Counted from the stretch's first letter, positions 16,876-26,163 are shown. The stretch is DNA of 64,000 bases from Gemmatimonadota bacterium (GCA_016209885.1 JACQVF010000099.1:1-64000); one strand, 5' to 3'. Notes: generated by a model from the sequence alone, not told the origin. Numbers and translations are program-made.

Positions 16876-17589
16876 ATGAACCGACCTGGACGACGACGTG
16901 CGGCGTTGCCGACCCGTGCGGCGCTCGCCTTCACGCTGCTCGCGGCCGCCGGGCCGCTTCTGGGAGGGGCGTGCGGGGGCGGGCGAGCGCTACCACCGCC
17001 GCGGCCGATTATCGTACACTCGGGCATCCGCATCGTGCCGGATTCGGCGCGCCTGGAGCGGGTGGATGAGTGGCTGCGGCGCGCCATGGAGAATATCGAG
17101 AAGGATCCCACATTCCTCATCGAAGTGCAGCCTCGCGACACAGCGCCGCTGCCGTGGGACGGTCTGGAGATCCAGGGCGACACCGCGAAGATCGGGGCAC
17201 CGCGGGACGTTCCGGAGGCCGCGCCCGTGCTGATGGTCTACGCGCACCTGCGTCTCATGGCGCGCATGGGGCGGCAGGCGGAGTGGCTTCCGGAGGCGCC
17301 GGACGCCCGGGGTTGGGAGCTCGAGCGGGCCGTCGTGCGGCGGCTCTGCGACGCCTGGCTCTACGCCCGCACGATCGCGGACGCGCCGCCGTATGACCGG
17401 CTCGACGAGCTGCTGTACGCCTGTGAGTTCGGGTACCTGGAGGCGTTCGTGCTGACGGCGCGAGCGGGGGACTTCGGGGAGGAGCGGGAACGCTGGCTGA
17501 GAGAGAATCCTGGGGCCGCGGACGCGTACCGGCGCTGGTTCCAGCAGACGTTCGGCAAGGATCCGCCGGGGTGGAAGGGCGCGGGGTAG
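16876..17589 (+). CDS. Hypothetical lipoprotein
   Basis: The 237-residue product has an Arg-rich N-region, a hydrophobic stretch and a lipobox (LGGAC, Cys33), so it is predicted to be a lipid-anchored envelope protein. The mature part is helical and Arg/Glu-rich (VDEWLRRAMENIEKDPTFLI; WELERAVVRRLCDAWLYART). No conserved domain is recognised. The ATG start is chosen for the signal peptide that follows it. The gene converges with the small gene at 17598-17921. Confidence 0.65.
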   Translation: MNRPGRRRAALPTRAALAFTLLAAAGPLLGGACGGGRALPPPRPIIVHSGIRIVPDSARLERVDEWLRRAMENIEKDPTFLIEVQPRDTAPLPWDGLEIQGDTAKIGAPRDVPEAAPVLMVYAHLRLMARMGRQAEWLPEAPDARGWELERAVVRRLCDAWLYARTIADAPPYDRLDELLYACEFGYLEAFVLTARAGDFGEERERWLRENPGAADAYRRWFQQTFGKDPPGWKGAG

Positions 17590-17597
17590 GGTAGCGG

Positions 17598-17921
17598 TCA
17601 GGAGGAGAGGGAGCGCAGCTCCCAGCCTACCTCGATAGGCTCCTCGCCGGCGGCGGGATCCTCGATGAGCAGGTCGCAGCGGCCGGACTCCGCGATGCGG
17701 CGGTCCGAGGGGCGGCCGCCTACGATGGAGAAGTCGCGGATGCGCACGACGCGCTGGGCGCCGTTGCGGGGGGAGATGGCCTTCAGGGCAGCGCCCTTCA
17801 GGCTCTTTACGGTCGGCCGTCCCTCCAGGACGCGGAGGCGCACGATACGTCCTCCCAGGGGCGCGTCCATGGCGTCGATGACCCGGAACACGACTTCGTG
17901 GTCCCCATGCTTTGTGGCCAT
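17598..17921 (-). CDS. Hypothetical protein, 107 residues
   Basis: The short product (MATKHGDHEVVFRVIDAMDA) looks like a small beta-rich domain with VVRIRDFSIVGGRPSDRRIA and a C-terminal EVGWELRSL. There is no signal peptide or metal-binding motif. It sits eight bases from the end of the convergent lipoprotein gene and 64 bp from the divergent decarboxylase start. The function is unknown. Confidence 0.6.
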   Translation of the reverse strand: MATKHGDHEVVFRVIDAMDAPLGGRIVRLRVLEGRPTVKSLKGAALKAISPRNGAQRVVRIRDFSIVGGRPSDRRIAESGRCDLLIEDPAAGEEPIEVGWELRSLSS

Positions 17922-17985
17922 GCCGTAACGCTATTCCCGCGGGCGTGCGCCGTCAACGAGGCGCCCCTGGGGGCAGTACCGGCCG

Positions 17986-19452
17986 ATGGCTGAGAGGCCG
18001 GACGGCGGGCAGCGGACCGAGGTGCGGCCGTCCCTCGAGCTGGAGCCCGAGGAGATGCGCAGGCTGGGGTACCGGGTGGTGGACGTGCTGGTGGAGCGGA
18101 TCGCGCGTCTGCACGGCGAGCCGGCGTGGGTCGGGGGCACGCGTCGCGAGCTGGAGCGGCTGTTCAGGGAGCCGCCGCCGGAGGAGGGTCGTTCTGCCGA
18201 CGAGGTACTGGAGTGGGCGGTGCGTGACGCTCTCCCCCGGGCCGGGCGCGTCGATCACCCGCGGTTCTTCGCTTTCATCCCATCGTGTCCGACGTGGCCT
18301 TCCATCCTGGCCGACTTCCTGGCTGCCGGCTACAACGTATTCCAGGGGACGTGGCTCGAGTCGGCGGGGGCGAGCCAGGTGGAGCTGGTGGTGCTGGATT
18401 GGTTTGGCGGGTGGCTCGGCTATGGCGAAGGCGCGGGCGGGCTCCTCACGAGCGGCGGCTCGGCCGCGAACCTCATGGCCCTGGTGGCGGCGCGGGAGTC
18501 GCGGGGAAACCCGGAGGGAGCGGTGGTCTACCTCAGCGACCAGGGGCATAGCTCGCTGGAGCGGGCTGCGCGGATCGCGGGGATCCCGCCGGCGCGGACG
18601 CGGAAGATCGCCACGGACGGCGCGTACCGGATGGACCCGGGGGCGCTGGCGGATGCCGTGGCTCGCGATCGCGCGGCGGGCCTCGTCCCCCTCTGCGTGT
18701 GCGCGAGCGCGGGGGCGACGAACACGGGGGCCGTAGACCCGCTCCCGGAGCTCGCGGAACTCTGCGAGCTCGAGGGAGTGTGGTTCCATGTGGACGGTGC
18801 CTACGGCGGCTTCGCGGTGCTCACCGAGGAAGGTGCGCGCCTGCTGCGCGGGATCGAGCGCGCGGACAGCGTGGCCCTCGACCCGCACAAGTGGCTGTTT
18901 CAACCGTACGAAGTGGGCTGCCTCCTGGTGCGTGATACGGGCGCGCTGGCGCGCGCGTTTCGGATCATGCCCGAGTACCTTCAGGACGTGGAGCTGGGGG
19001 GCGAGCACGTGAACTTCGCGGACCGCGGTCTCCAGCTCACGCGGGCGTTTCGCGCGCTGAAGATCTGGCTCTCCGTGCAGATCTTCGGGTTGGCCGCGTT
19101 CCGGGACGCGATCGCCGAGGGCATGGACCTCGCGCGGCGCGCGGAGGTGTATATCCGGCGCGCCACCTGCCTCGAGCTGTTGAGCGCCGCGAGCCTGGGG
19201 GTCGTCTGCTACCGCTACAACGATCCGGGGGCACGGCTCGCCGAGGGGGCGCTGGAACAGTTGAACGAGGGGATCCAGGACGAGATCGTGCGCAGCGGCT
19301 ACGCGATGATCTCGTCCACGCGCCTGCGCGGCCGCTATTCGCTGCGGCTCTGCGTGCTCAACTTCCGCTCCACGTGGAGCGACGTGGAGGGGGTGCTGGC
19401 GCGGGTGCAGGAAGTGGGCCGGCGGCTCGCCGCCGCCGCGGCCTCAGCCTGA
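17986..19452 (+). CDS. PLP-dependent group II amino-acid decarboxylase
   Basis: The 488-residue product belongs to the group II decarboxylases (aromatic L-amino acid, histidine, glutamate). The PLP lysine is in VALDPHKWLFQPYEVG (about residue 304). LLTSGGSAANLMAL binds the cofactor phosphate, and FHVDGAYGGF contains the Asp and Ala that contact the ring. HPRFFAFIPSCPTWPSI near residue 90 is typical of the aromatic decarboxylase branch. It would release CO2 from an amino acid to give an amine; the exact substrate cannot be read here. The 3' end overlaps the convergent dehydrogenase gene by nine bases. Confidence 0.88.
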   Translation: MAERPDGGQRTEVRPSLELEPEEMRRLGYRVVDVLVERIARLHGEPAWVGGTRRELERLFREPPPEEGRSADEVLEWAVRDALPRAGRVDHPRFFAFIPSCPTWPSILADFLAAGYNVFQGTWLESAGASQVELVVLDWFGGWLGYGEGAGGLLTSGGSAANLMALVAARESRGNPEGAVVYLSDQGHSSLERAARIAGIPPARTRKIATDGAYRMDPGALADAVARDRAAGLVPLCVCASAGATNTGAVDPLPELAELCELEGVWFHVDGAYGGFAVLTEEGARLLRGIERADSVALDPHKWLFQPYEVGCLLVRDTGALARAFRIMPEYLQDVELGGEHVNFADRGLQLTRAFRALKIWLSVQIFGLAAFRDAIAEGMDLARRAEVYIRRATCLELLSAASLGVVCYRYNDPGARLAEGALEQLNEGIQDEIVRSGYAMISSTRLRGRYSLRLCVLNFRSTWSDVEGVLARVQEVGRRLAAAAASA

Positions 19453-20433
19453 GAACCCCACGGGGACGTCGGCCATGGTGACGAGGCCGGCCGGCGCCCG
19501 GTGCACCCGCGGCATCATGTTGGCGACGACTGCGGCGGTGGCGCGGTCGCCGTGTACGCCGCCCACGATCTCCAGGTTGACGGCCGGGATCCCGTCGATG
19601 GCGATGGTGTCCGCGGGACTTTTCGCACCCACGTACATCTCCAGCTCGAGGCGGATGACCTGCTGTCCGCCCCGGGTCGCGGCGATGACCTGCCGCACGC
19701 CGGCTGCCTGCCCCTTGCGCACTTCGAGGTAGGCGGTGCGCTGGCTCTCTTGGGCGACCACGGGCTCGATGGTTTCCTCGCCGAACTCGACGTCGGTCCA
19801 GCCGAGACCGTTCGCCAGGAGGCGGAGCGACTCGGGGAGCCCGACGTGGCGAATGCGGCCCTCGGCCTGAAGGCGGCGCCACTCGTCGAGCGCGAGCCCC
19901 GCGCCCACCTTGCGCTGGAGCGGTTCGCGGCGCTGCCCGGCGTCGACGACGCGGCGGGCGACGATCGAATTCACTTCCTGGCAGACCACCGAGACCGTGA
20001 GCGGCAGCGTGTCGAGGAGAAAGCCCGGATTGATCCCGGTGCCGAGGATGGTCACGCCATGCGCGGTGGCCGCCTCCCGCAGCCGCTGCTCGCCCTCGTC
20101 GTCCAGAGGGAACGCGAGCTCCTCGCAGGTCGAGACGATGGAGCAGCCGCGCCCGGCCAGCTCGATGAGCTGTGCCGTCGCCTGCCCGAGGCTGGACACC
20201 GTAGAGTGCGCGACGACGTCGCACTCCGTAGTGAGCGCGGACGTGACCCTGACACCCAAGCGGTCCAGCCCGGCGAGCTCGCCGGCGTCGCGCCCCTGCT
20301 TGTCGGGCGCGATATCCACGGCAGCGGCGATCCGCGCCCAGGGCTTGCGCCGGAGCGCTCGGAGGATCTCGAGGCCTACGGGCCCGAGTCCAACGACGCC
20401 CACCCTGAGCTCGTTATTCCCCATCCCGTGCAT
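19444..20433 (-). CDS. DapB-like NAD(P)-dependent dehydrogenase (2,4-diaminopentanoate dehydrogenase family)
   Basis: The 329-residue protein has an N-terminal Rossmann fold (VGVVGLGPVGLEILRALRR) like dihydrodipicolinate reductase, and GTGINPGFLLDTLPLTVSVV, typical of the 2,4-diaminopentanoate dehydrogenase-like family. VAHSTVSS and STCEELAFP line the active-site cleft in this family. The ATG at 20433 has GGGAGG seven bases upstream. The family reduces imines or deaminates amines, so a link to the convergent decarboxylase is possible but unproven. The substrate is unknown. Confidence 0.8.
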   Translation of the reverse strand: MHGMGNNELRVGVVGLGPVGLEILRALRRKPWARIAAAVDIAPDKQGRDAGELAGLDRLGVRVTSALTTECDVVAHSTVSSLGQATAQLIELAGRGCSIVSTCEELAFPLDDEGEQRLREAATAHGVTILGTGINPGFLLDTLPLTVSVVCQEVNSIVARRVVDAGQRREPLQRKVGAGLALDEWRRLQAEGRIRHVGLPESLRLLANGLGWTDVEFGEETIEPVVAQESQRTAYLEVRKGQAAGVRQVIAATRGGQQVIRLELEMYVGAKSPADTIAIDGIPAVNLEIVGGVHGDRATAAVVANMMPRVHRAPAGLVTMADVPVGFSG

Positions 20434-20770
20434 GACGTTGCTCCCTCCCGTGTCCTGTTCTCCCGATCGTGTATTCGCGCGTCGGCTCCCACGCTGAGGG
20501 CGGCCTCGGCCGCCGAGCGCGAGGCCGCTGAGCGACCCTGCGCAGCCAAACGCGAAACGCGGGTCCGCGCGCCCGAGCCCGCTTACCCCGGACTTACCGG
20601 GCGGCAAAAGGTAGCGGCGAAGAAACATCGGCGCCAGAAACCCGCGACGTGCGGGGCCCGGCGCTCCCACGAGGGGCGGCTCTCGTGCGCCGTCGCGCTG
20701 GCCTGCGCCCTTCTGACCCGCGTGGGGTCGCCCTTGCCGGGCGTGCGTGCCGGCGTAATCTGTCGCTCTC
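20434..20770. other. Divergent intergenic region, no gene seen
   Basis: This 337-bp gap separates the minus-strand dehydrogenase and the plus-strand CPBP protease. It should hold promoters for both. I find no tRNA-like fold, convincing short gene or strong promoter match. Confidence 0.5.
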
Positions 20771-21532
20771 ATGGGCGAGTCGCCGGGGCGGATCCTGATG
20801 GTGGGCGGCATCGTGTACTCGGCCCTTGCCGTGCTGCTGGCCGTGGGCACGCCGCTGGCCGTCGCGGATGCCGCGTTCCTCCCTGTGCTCCTCGTGCTGC
20901 TGCCGGCAGTGGGAGTGGCGCAGGTGCCGCTCGCGTCCGCGCAGGAGCTGCCGCCGAAACGGCTGGTGTATGCGGCCTCGGGCGTGAGCACGCTGTTTCT
21001 CGGGGCGGTCGCCCTGGGGCTCGGCGTGCGCCACGGGGGTCCGGAGGCCGTCGGTCTGCGCGCGACATCCATCGTGGCGCTGGCGGCGTGGACGGTTGGG
21101 CTCACGGCCCTCGGCTTGCTGCTCATCATCCTGTCCCGGCTGCTCGCCGGCCGGAGCGGCATTCGCGAGAGTGCGCTGCTGCGCTATCTCTTGCCGGAAA
21201 ACGGGAGGGAGCGGGGTGCGTTCGTCCTGCTGGCGGCGAGCGCAGGGTTTGGCGAGGAGGTGGCGTTCCGGGGATATGCGGTGCCGCTGCTCGCCCATGC
21301 CACCAGTTCGCTGTGGGCCGCCATCGCCATCTCGAGCGTCGCGTTCGGAATCGTGCACGCGTACCAGGGGATGCTGGGGGTGGTCCGAAGCGGTGTGCTC
21401 GCGGCTTTGCTGGCGTTGCCGATGGCGTTGGCGGGGAACCTCTGGCCAGCCATTCTCGCTCACGCCGCCGTCGACATCATCGCGGGCGTACTGCTGGGGC
21501 GGTGGCTCGTGGGGCTGGGCGAGCGGGTATGA
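20771..21532 (+). CDS. CPBP-family intramembrane glutamic protease
   Basis: The 253-residue membrane protein has six to eight hydrophobic helices and the Abi/CAAX-protease signature: motif 1 GFGEEVAFRGY (Glu162, Glu163, Arg167), motif 2 FGIVHAYQG (His196) and motif 3 ILAHAAVDII. All catalytic positions are present. Such proteins cleave membrane peptides or prenylated proteins and sometimes protect against self-made bacteriocins; no bacteriocin gene is nearby. The ATG lacks a clear Shine-Dalgarno. Confidence 0.85.
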   Translation: MGESPGRILMVGGIVYSALAVLLAVGTPLAVADAAFLPVLLVLLPAVGVAQVPLASAQELPPKRLVYAASGVSTLFLGAVALGLGVRHGGPEAVGLRATSIVALAAWTVGLTALGLLLIILSRLLAGRSGIRESALLRYLLPENGRERGAFVLLAASAGFGEEVAFRGYAVPLLAHATSSLWAAIAISSVAFGIVHAYQGMLGVVRSGVLAALLALPMALAGNLWPAILAHAAVDIIAGVLLGRWLVGLGERV

Positions 21533-21597
21533 TTCGCGAGGGTGACGGTGCGGGCGTCCGAGTAGATTTAAACTTGGACCAGGACTAGGTGCGCTCC

Positions 21598-22011
21598 ATG
21601 GATGTGGACCTGGCACTGCTCGCCGATGCGGCGACCATAGACGGATCGGGGAAGCTCAACATCCTGGGCGTGTTCGACCGCATCATGGCCCCGGATTTCC
21701 CGGTACGCCACGGGCGCGTGGCCCTGGTGCTGCGCTTCGCCGGGACCGTCCAGGATCTCGGCCGCCACAGCGTCGAGATCCGGCTGCGGGATCCGGCGGG
21801 CGGGCACGTGCTGCGTCTGGATGGTGAGCTCCAGCTTGCGCCGCGGGGCGGGTGGCCGGCGCAGGCGATGAAGATCCCTCATATCCTGAACATCGACGGG
21901 ATCGTGTTTCAGGTACCAGGCGAGTACGCCTTCGACGTGCTCGTCGACGGGCGGCATGAGGCGTCCGTGCCGCTCAGCGTGATGCGGGCGCCCGTGGCCG
22001 CGGAGGCGTGA
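21598..22011 (+). CDS. DUF6941-family protein
   Basis: The product (about 137 residues) starts MDVDLALLADAATID and continues KLNILGVFDRI, a pattern I associate with the DUF6941 family, whose function is unknown. The rest is a beta-sandwich-like fold (RVALVLRFAG, HSVEIRLRDPAG, YAFDVLVDGR), consistent with a small cytoplasmic domain. The ATG at 21598 follows AGGTG by six bases; a GTG nine bases earlier is the alternative. The AT-rich run GTAGATTTAAACTTGG just upstream may hold the -10 region. Confidence 0.75.
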   Translation: MDVDLALLADAATIDGSGKLNILGVFDRIMAPDFPVRHGRVALVLRFAGTVQDLGRHSVEIRLRDPAGGHVLRLDGELQLAPRGGWPAQAMKIPHILNIDGIVFQVPGEYAFDVLVDGRHEASVPLSVMRAPVAAEA

Positions 22012-22460
22012 CGCCCGCGGTGTGAAGCTCGGGAGCCCGGCAGGGAGGTTGAGGGGAGAGGCGAGATCGCCGATGGGCCCCCGGCGCCGGGCGGGACAGG
22101 CGGTGTGCGCTCTGCTGGAAGGCGGTGGCGCGAGTCGAGACGTACGGGCTCGCGGCATGCTCAGGGCGAGAGGCTTGCGTGGGCTCGGCGTGGTGGCTAC
22201 GGTGGAGCCCGGCGCGGTATGGAGTGCGCTGGAGGCGGCGGGCGTCGCAACTTGCCACAGGTGTTGCAATTCGCGCACCCTCACGCCAGCTCCGCCACCG
22301 TGCGAGGGGCGCGCGGATTTCTGCAACGTCGGGCATCGGGCCCGACTCGTGACGATCGGGAATGACCCTTGCAGAAACTTGGGGAGCGGGGTGCAGTGTA
22401 GGGATGGTGGGGGAAGGGCGGCACCGTGATCGAGAAGGCAACGCTGCCGGGACGCGAACT
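22012..22460. other. Non-coding region, nothing firm identified
   Basis: In 449 bp between the DUF6941 gene and the next gene, open frames exist but show low-complexity Arg/Gly composition and no family resemblance. GCAAC and GTTGC arms flank 11 nt near 22246-22266 and could be an operator. No tRNA or clear promoter was found. Confidence 0.4.
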
Positions 22461-22883
22461 GTGATCCTCCGCTGCAGCTACGAGGAGCTGAAGGCGCTGG
22501 AGTCGGGGGCGCGGGCCATCCTCACCGCCGGGCCGGGAGACTCACGGCCGGTGGCGGCGCCCCCGGAGTCGCGGGCGGCGATGGAGGCGTTCCTGTCCCG
22601 GCTCACGGGCGATCTCACCGTCGAGACCCTGGCCCAGCAGCGGCGCTACCTCCAGCTCGTGGACACCATCGTGGCGCGCCTGCTCGCGGAGATGAACGCG
22701 TGCGTGCTGGCCGAGCACGCCGCCGCGGAGCACGCGGTCGCCGCTTACTTCGGTTACGCACACGCGCTTACGGTCCGGCGGCGGCTCGCGGAGATGGGGC
22801 GCGAGATGGCGGCGCTCATCGAGCTGGTGACCGGAACGCCTCCGGATCCGGGCGTGGCCGAGACTTTCCTCTTCCCTGATTGA
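22461..22883 (+). CDS. Conserved-looking hypothetical helical protein, about 140 residues
   Basis: The product (VILRCSYEELKALESGARAI at its start) is helical and Ala/Glu/Arg-rich, with no signal peptide, and ends in ETFLFPD. I chose the GTG at 22461 because the sequence upstream loses protein-like composition; the ATG at 22404 is possible. An excellent Rho-independent terminator follows the stop by 32 bp, which supports a real transcription unit. The function is unknown. Confidence 0.6.
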   Translation: MILRCSYEELKALESGARAILTAGPGDSRPVAAPPESRAAMEAFLSRLTGDLTVETLAQQRRYLQLVDTIVARLLAEMNACVLAEHAAAEHAVAAYFGYAHALTVRRRLAEMGREMAALIELVTGTPPDPGVAETFLFPD

Positions 22884-22915
22884 GGGCGGATTCGCTCGGG
22901 TGATGCGACCTGGGA

Positions 22916-22953
22916 GGGCGCCGGCGGAAGTTCCGTCGGCGCCCTTGTTGTGT
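22916..22953 (+). terminator. Rho-independent terminator
   Basis: GGGCGCCGGCGG (22916-22927) and CCGTCGGCGCCC (22933-22944) form a 12-bp stem with one G-U pair and a 5-nt loop, followed by TTGTTGTGT. It ends the transcript of the small gene at 22461-22883. Confidence 0.85.
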
Positions 22954-22982
22954 GAGTGAGGCAGGTGCCGGCCATGGGAAGC

Positions 22983-23025
22983 CGGTGAGGTATTTTGACC
23001 GAGGTCGGTGAGGCATCTTGACCGA
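22983..23025 (+). promoter_or_regulatory. Twin 20-bp direct repeats upstream of the M28 peptidase gene
   Basis: CGGTGAGGTATTTTGACCGA (22983-23002) recurs at 23006-23025 with two mismatches, a 23-bp period of about two helix turns. Each unit has short inverted ends (CGGT and ACCG) and carries TTGACC, which could be a -35 box. The pair ends 28 bp before the ATG at 23054 and looks like a double operator or duplicated promoter. Confidence 0.5.
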
Positions 23026-23053
23026 CGTGCCCCGAGGCTGGAAGCTTTCCACC

Positions 23054-24607
23054 ATGATGCGTTCGCATCGGCGGCTCGAGGTCGCGCTCGTGCTGGCGGG
23101 ACTGACGGTGCCGGCGGAGGCGGCGAGCGGCGCGGTTGTGGAGGCCACGGCGGTGCAGGCTGTGGCGCTGGATACGCTGCAGCTTGAGCGGGACGCGTCC
23201 GTGCTCTCGGCGGATTCGCTGGGCGGTCGAGCGATCGGATCCGCGGGTGAGATCCTCGCGGCGCGACACATCGCCGGGCGGCTGGAGGCGGCGGGCTTCG
23301 CGGCGCCGCGGGGCGGGCATCTGCGTCAGGTCCCGACGCGTCGATTCCGGATCGATCCGGTCGGGACGCGGCTTGTGCTGGAGGTTCAGGGGCGGCGGTA
23401 CGTCTTCGAGCACGAGCTGGATTTTGTGCTGTCGTTTGCGGGTCCTCGAGGGCTTCGGGGGTTCAGCGGGCCGCTGGCGTTCGTGGGGAGCACGCGCACG
23501 CTTGCTCGCGCCGCCGAGAAGCTGCCGCCGGTGGCGGGGCAGATTGCCGTGGCGGCCGCGTCGGTTTGGGACGACCCTGACTTCATCGCGGCCCTGGCGG
23601 AGCGCGGCGCGCAGGGTGTGATTCTGGTGACGGTGGACGCTGGGGAGTACGAGGTCGTGCGGCGCAGCCGTGGTGCGTTCCGCTATGTGCTGGCCGTGGA
23701 CGGGCCGCAGCTCGTGGACCTGATCTCCCCGGTGCCGGTGGTCGTGGCGGGTCCGAAGGTGACGGAGGTGCTGTTCAGTGGGCCGGTGCCACTGGGTTCC
23801 GGCGATCTGGGAGCCCGGGGCCGTGCGGAAGTGCTGGAGGGGGTGCTGCTGGCGAGCCAGGCGCGGCTCGATGTGGCGTATCGGGAAGAGCTGATCGTCG
23901 GCTACAACGTGGTGGGGTTGCTGGCGCCAGAGGCGGCGGCGGAAACGGAAGATGCGGTCGTGCTCGTGGCGCACTTCGACGGACTCGGGATCGGGTGGCC
24001 GGATCTCCGGGGCGACTCGATCTACAACGGGTTCGCGGACAACGCGGTAGGGGTGGCGACGCTGCTGGGGCTGGCGGACGCCCTGAGCCGGGCGCGGGAC
24101 CGGCTTCGCCGGACGGTGATCGTGCTAGCGAGCACGGGGGAAGAGGCGTTGCTGCTGGGTGCGCAGGCCTACCTGCGCGAGCCCGCCTTCCCACTGGAGC
24201 GCACGGCGGCGGTGGTGAACCTCGACGGGATCGCGGTGCGCAGCCCACCGGAGTCCTACACGGTGAACGGCGGGATGGCGACGACGCTGGGCTACGAGGT
24301 CTCGCGGATCGCGCGGCGGCGAGGCGTGCGTGTGGTCTCCACGCCGGCGCTCGCGCGTCTGGACCATTACGCGTTCCTGCGGGCCGGCGTGCCAGCCATC
24401 TCGCTGCTTCCCTCGGCGGGCGGCAGCGATGGCGGCGGGTCGCTGTTCGGGGGGCGGCGCAATGCCTATCACCGGCCCTCTGACGAGCGGGGCCCCGGGT
24501 TCTCCTTTGCAGGCGTGGCGGCGGTGGGAGAGTTTGCCCTCGACGTGGCGCTCCACCTCGCGGGCCCCGCGGAACGTCCCCGGTGGCTGGGCAGGCGGAG
24601 GCCGTGA
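23054..24607 (+). CDS. Secreted M28-family zinc metallopeptidase
   Basis: The 517-residue product has a signal peptide (MMRSHRRLEVALVLAGLTVP) and an M28 peptidase domain in its second half. The two-zinc ligands are visible: VAHFDGLG (His and Asp), NGFADNAVGVATL (bridging Asp), STGEEALLLG (general-base Glu), NLDGI and LDHYAF (His). The middle region resembles an inserted PA-like domain. It is exported to the periplasm or outside and is probably an aminopeptidase. The ATG at 23054 is preferred over an upstream TTG because the signal peptide begins there. The stop overlaps the GTG of the permease gene by four bases. Confidence 0.85.
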   Translation: MMRSHRRLEVALVLAGLTVPAEAASGAVVEATAVQAVALDTLQLERDASVLSADSLGGRAIGSAGEILAARHIAGRLEAAGFAAPRGGHLRQVPTRRFRIDPVGTRLVLEVQGRRYVFEHELDFVLSFAGPRGLRGFSGPLAFVGSTRTLARAAEKLPPVAGQIAVAAASVWDDPDFIAALAERGAQGVILVTVDAGEYEVVRRSRGAFRYVLAVDGPQLVDLISPVPVVVAGPKVTEVLFSGPVPLGSGDLGARGRAEVLEGVLLASQARLDVAYREELIVGYNVVGLLAPEAAAETEDAVVLVAHFDGLGIGWPDLRGDSIYNGFADNAVGVATLLGLADALSRARDRLRRTVIVLASTGEEALLLGAQAYLREPAFPLERTAAVVNLDGIAVRSPPESYTVNGGMATTLGYEVSRIARRRGVRVVSTPALARLDHYAFLRAGVPAISLLPSAGGSDGGGSLFGGRRNAYHRPSDERGPGFSFAGVAAVGEFALDVALHLAGPAERPRWLGRRRP

Positions 24608-26046
24608 GCGAGCGCCCCACGCTCGCGAGGGTGCTCGGGCTGTGGGATGTGGTGCTACTGAACGTGGTCGCCATCGTGGGGCTGCGGTGGCTGGCCACGG
24701 CGGCGCAGATGGGCGCGCAGAGCCTGGTGCTGTGGGCGCTCGCGCTGGTGCTCTTCTTCGTGCCGTCGGGGCTCGCGGTGATGGAGCTGGCGACGCGGCT
24801 TCCGGGGGAAGGCGGCGTCTACCTCTGGACGAAGGAGGCGTTCGGGAACGCCCACGGCTTCCTGGCGGGGTGGGCCTACTGGGTCAACAACCTGGTCTAT
24901 TACCCGTCCATCCTTCTGTATCTTGCCGGCGTCTTCCTGTTCCTGTGGGGTGAAGCGGCGCAGGGGTTCGCGGATGCGCCGCTCTACAACGCTCTCTTCT
25001 CGCTCGCCGTCCTCTGGATCGCGCTCGGGCTGAACGTAGTGGGGCTCGGGCGCGGGAAATGGCTGCAGAACGTGGGAGCCGTGGGTACGTGGCTCACGGT
25101 GCTGATCGTGGCGGTGGCCGGGGCAGCGGTGTGGTGGAGATTCGGCAGCGCCACCTCGTTCAGGGTCGCGGAGCTGGTGCCGGACCTGGCCAACCTTCCG
25201 ACGCTGGCGTTCTTCGCGACGATGACGTTCGGCTTCGCGGGCCTCGAGCTCGCTCCGGTGCTCGCGGACGAGATCCGCGAGCCCGAGCGCAGCGTGCCGC
25301 GCTCGATCCTCATCTCCGGCGTCACGATCGTGATGGCCTACGTGCTGGGCACGCTGGCGGTGCTGGTGGCGCTATCGCCGGCGGCCGTGGACGTGATCAC
25401 GGGCGTGCCGCAGGCGGTGGCGCGCATGGGCGAGCGGCTGGGCGTCTCCGGGCTCGCGGAAGCGGCGGCGCTGCTCATGACGCTGGGCGGCGTGGGCGGG
25501 GTGGGCGCATGGCTCGGCGGCACAGCGCGGGTCCCATTCGTGATCGGGCTCGACCGCTACCTGCCGGCGGCGCTCGCGCGGGTCCATCCGCGCTGGCGCA
25601 CGCCGCACGTGGCCATCTTCGTCCAGGGTGCGTTCGCTTCGCTCTTCTTGCTGCTGAGCGTGGCAGGCTCCACGGTGCGCGACGCCTACCTCGTTCTGTT
25701 GGACACGACAATCGTGGTGTACTTCATCCCTTATCTTTACATGTTTGCGGCGTTGCCCGCGCTGCGGCGCCGGGGAACGGCCGGGGAGGGTGTGCTGTCC
25801 GTACCGGGAGGACGTACCGGCGTCGCACTGGTGAGCGGGTGCGGGTTCCTCGCAACTGCGCTGTCGGTAACGCTGGCGTTGATCCCACCGAAGGGGACGG
25901 CATCGCCCTGGCTGTTTGAGCTCAAGGTGGTGGGGGGTACGCTGGCACTCCTGGCGGTGGGCTATGGATTCTACCTGCGGGGGCGCCGAGTCCGCGGACA
26001 CGAGCTCGCGACGCCGGTGCGCGCCGAGGCGGAAGGAGAACGGTGA
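24604..26046 (+). CDS. APC-superfamily amino-acid permease
   Basis: The product of about 480 residues is an integral membrane protein with roughly 12 helices. It shows features of the APC family: LNVVAIVGLRWLATAAQMG in helix 1, ELATRLPGEGGVYLWTKEAF after helix 2, and GFAGLELAPVLADEIREPER followed by SVPRSI near helix 6. It would import amino acids with H+ or exchange them. The GTG at 24604 overlaps the M28 peptidase stop (GTGA) with GGAG just upstream; a GTG at 24583 is the alternative. Co-transcription with the peptidase suggests uptake of released amino acids. Confidence 0.85.
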   Translation: MSERPTLARVLGLWDVVLLNVVAIVGLRWLATAAQMGAQSLVLWALALVLFFVPSGLAVMELATRLPGEGGVYLWTKEAFGNAHGFLAGWAYWVNNLVYYPSILLYLAGVFLFLWGEAAQGFADAPLYNALFSLAVLWIALGLNVVGLGRGKWLQNVGAVGTWLTVLIVAVAGAAVWWRFGSATSFRVAELVPDLANLPTLAFFATMTFGFAGLELAPVLADEIREPERSVPRSILISGVTIVMAYVLGTLAVLVALSPAAVDVITGVPQAVARMGERLGVSGLAEAAALLMTLGGVGGVGAWLGGTARVPFVIGLDRYLPAALARVHPRWRTPHVAIFVQGAFASLFLLLSVAGSTVRDAYLVLLDTTIVVYFIPYLYMFAALPALRRRGTAGEGVLSVPGGRTGVALVSGCGFLATALSVTLALIPPKGTASPWLFELKVVGGTLALLAVGYGFYLRGRRVRGHELATPVRAEAEGER

Positions 26047-26163
26047 GCGAAGGTTGGATCGTGACCACGCTGCGCCACGGGCATCCAGAAAATGCTGGCG
26101 GGGTTCCAGGCGATTCTGGCGGGCTGGAGGTAGCGGCTTTTGGGGGCGGGGGTGCGCGGCGGT

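Noticed and set aside
20771-21532. CPBP protease as a bacteriocin-immunity or phage-defence gene
   Set aside because: No bacteriocin precursor, transporter or defence gene is adjacent, so only the family call is kept.
22022-22429. A possible 135-residue gene in the gap before the small helical protein
   Set aside because: The translation is Arg/Gly/Ala-rich without secondary-structure pattern, has no Shine-Dalgarno, and resembles no family I know.
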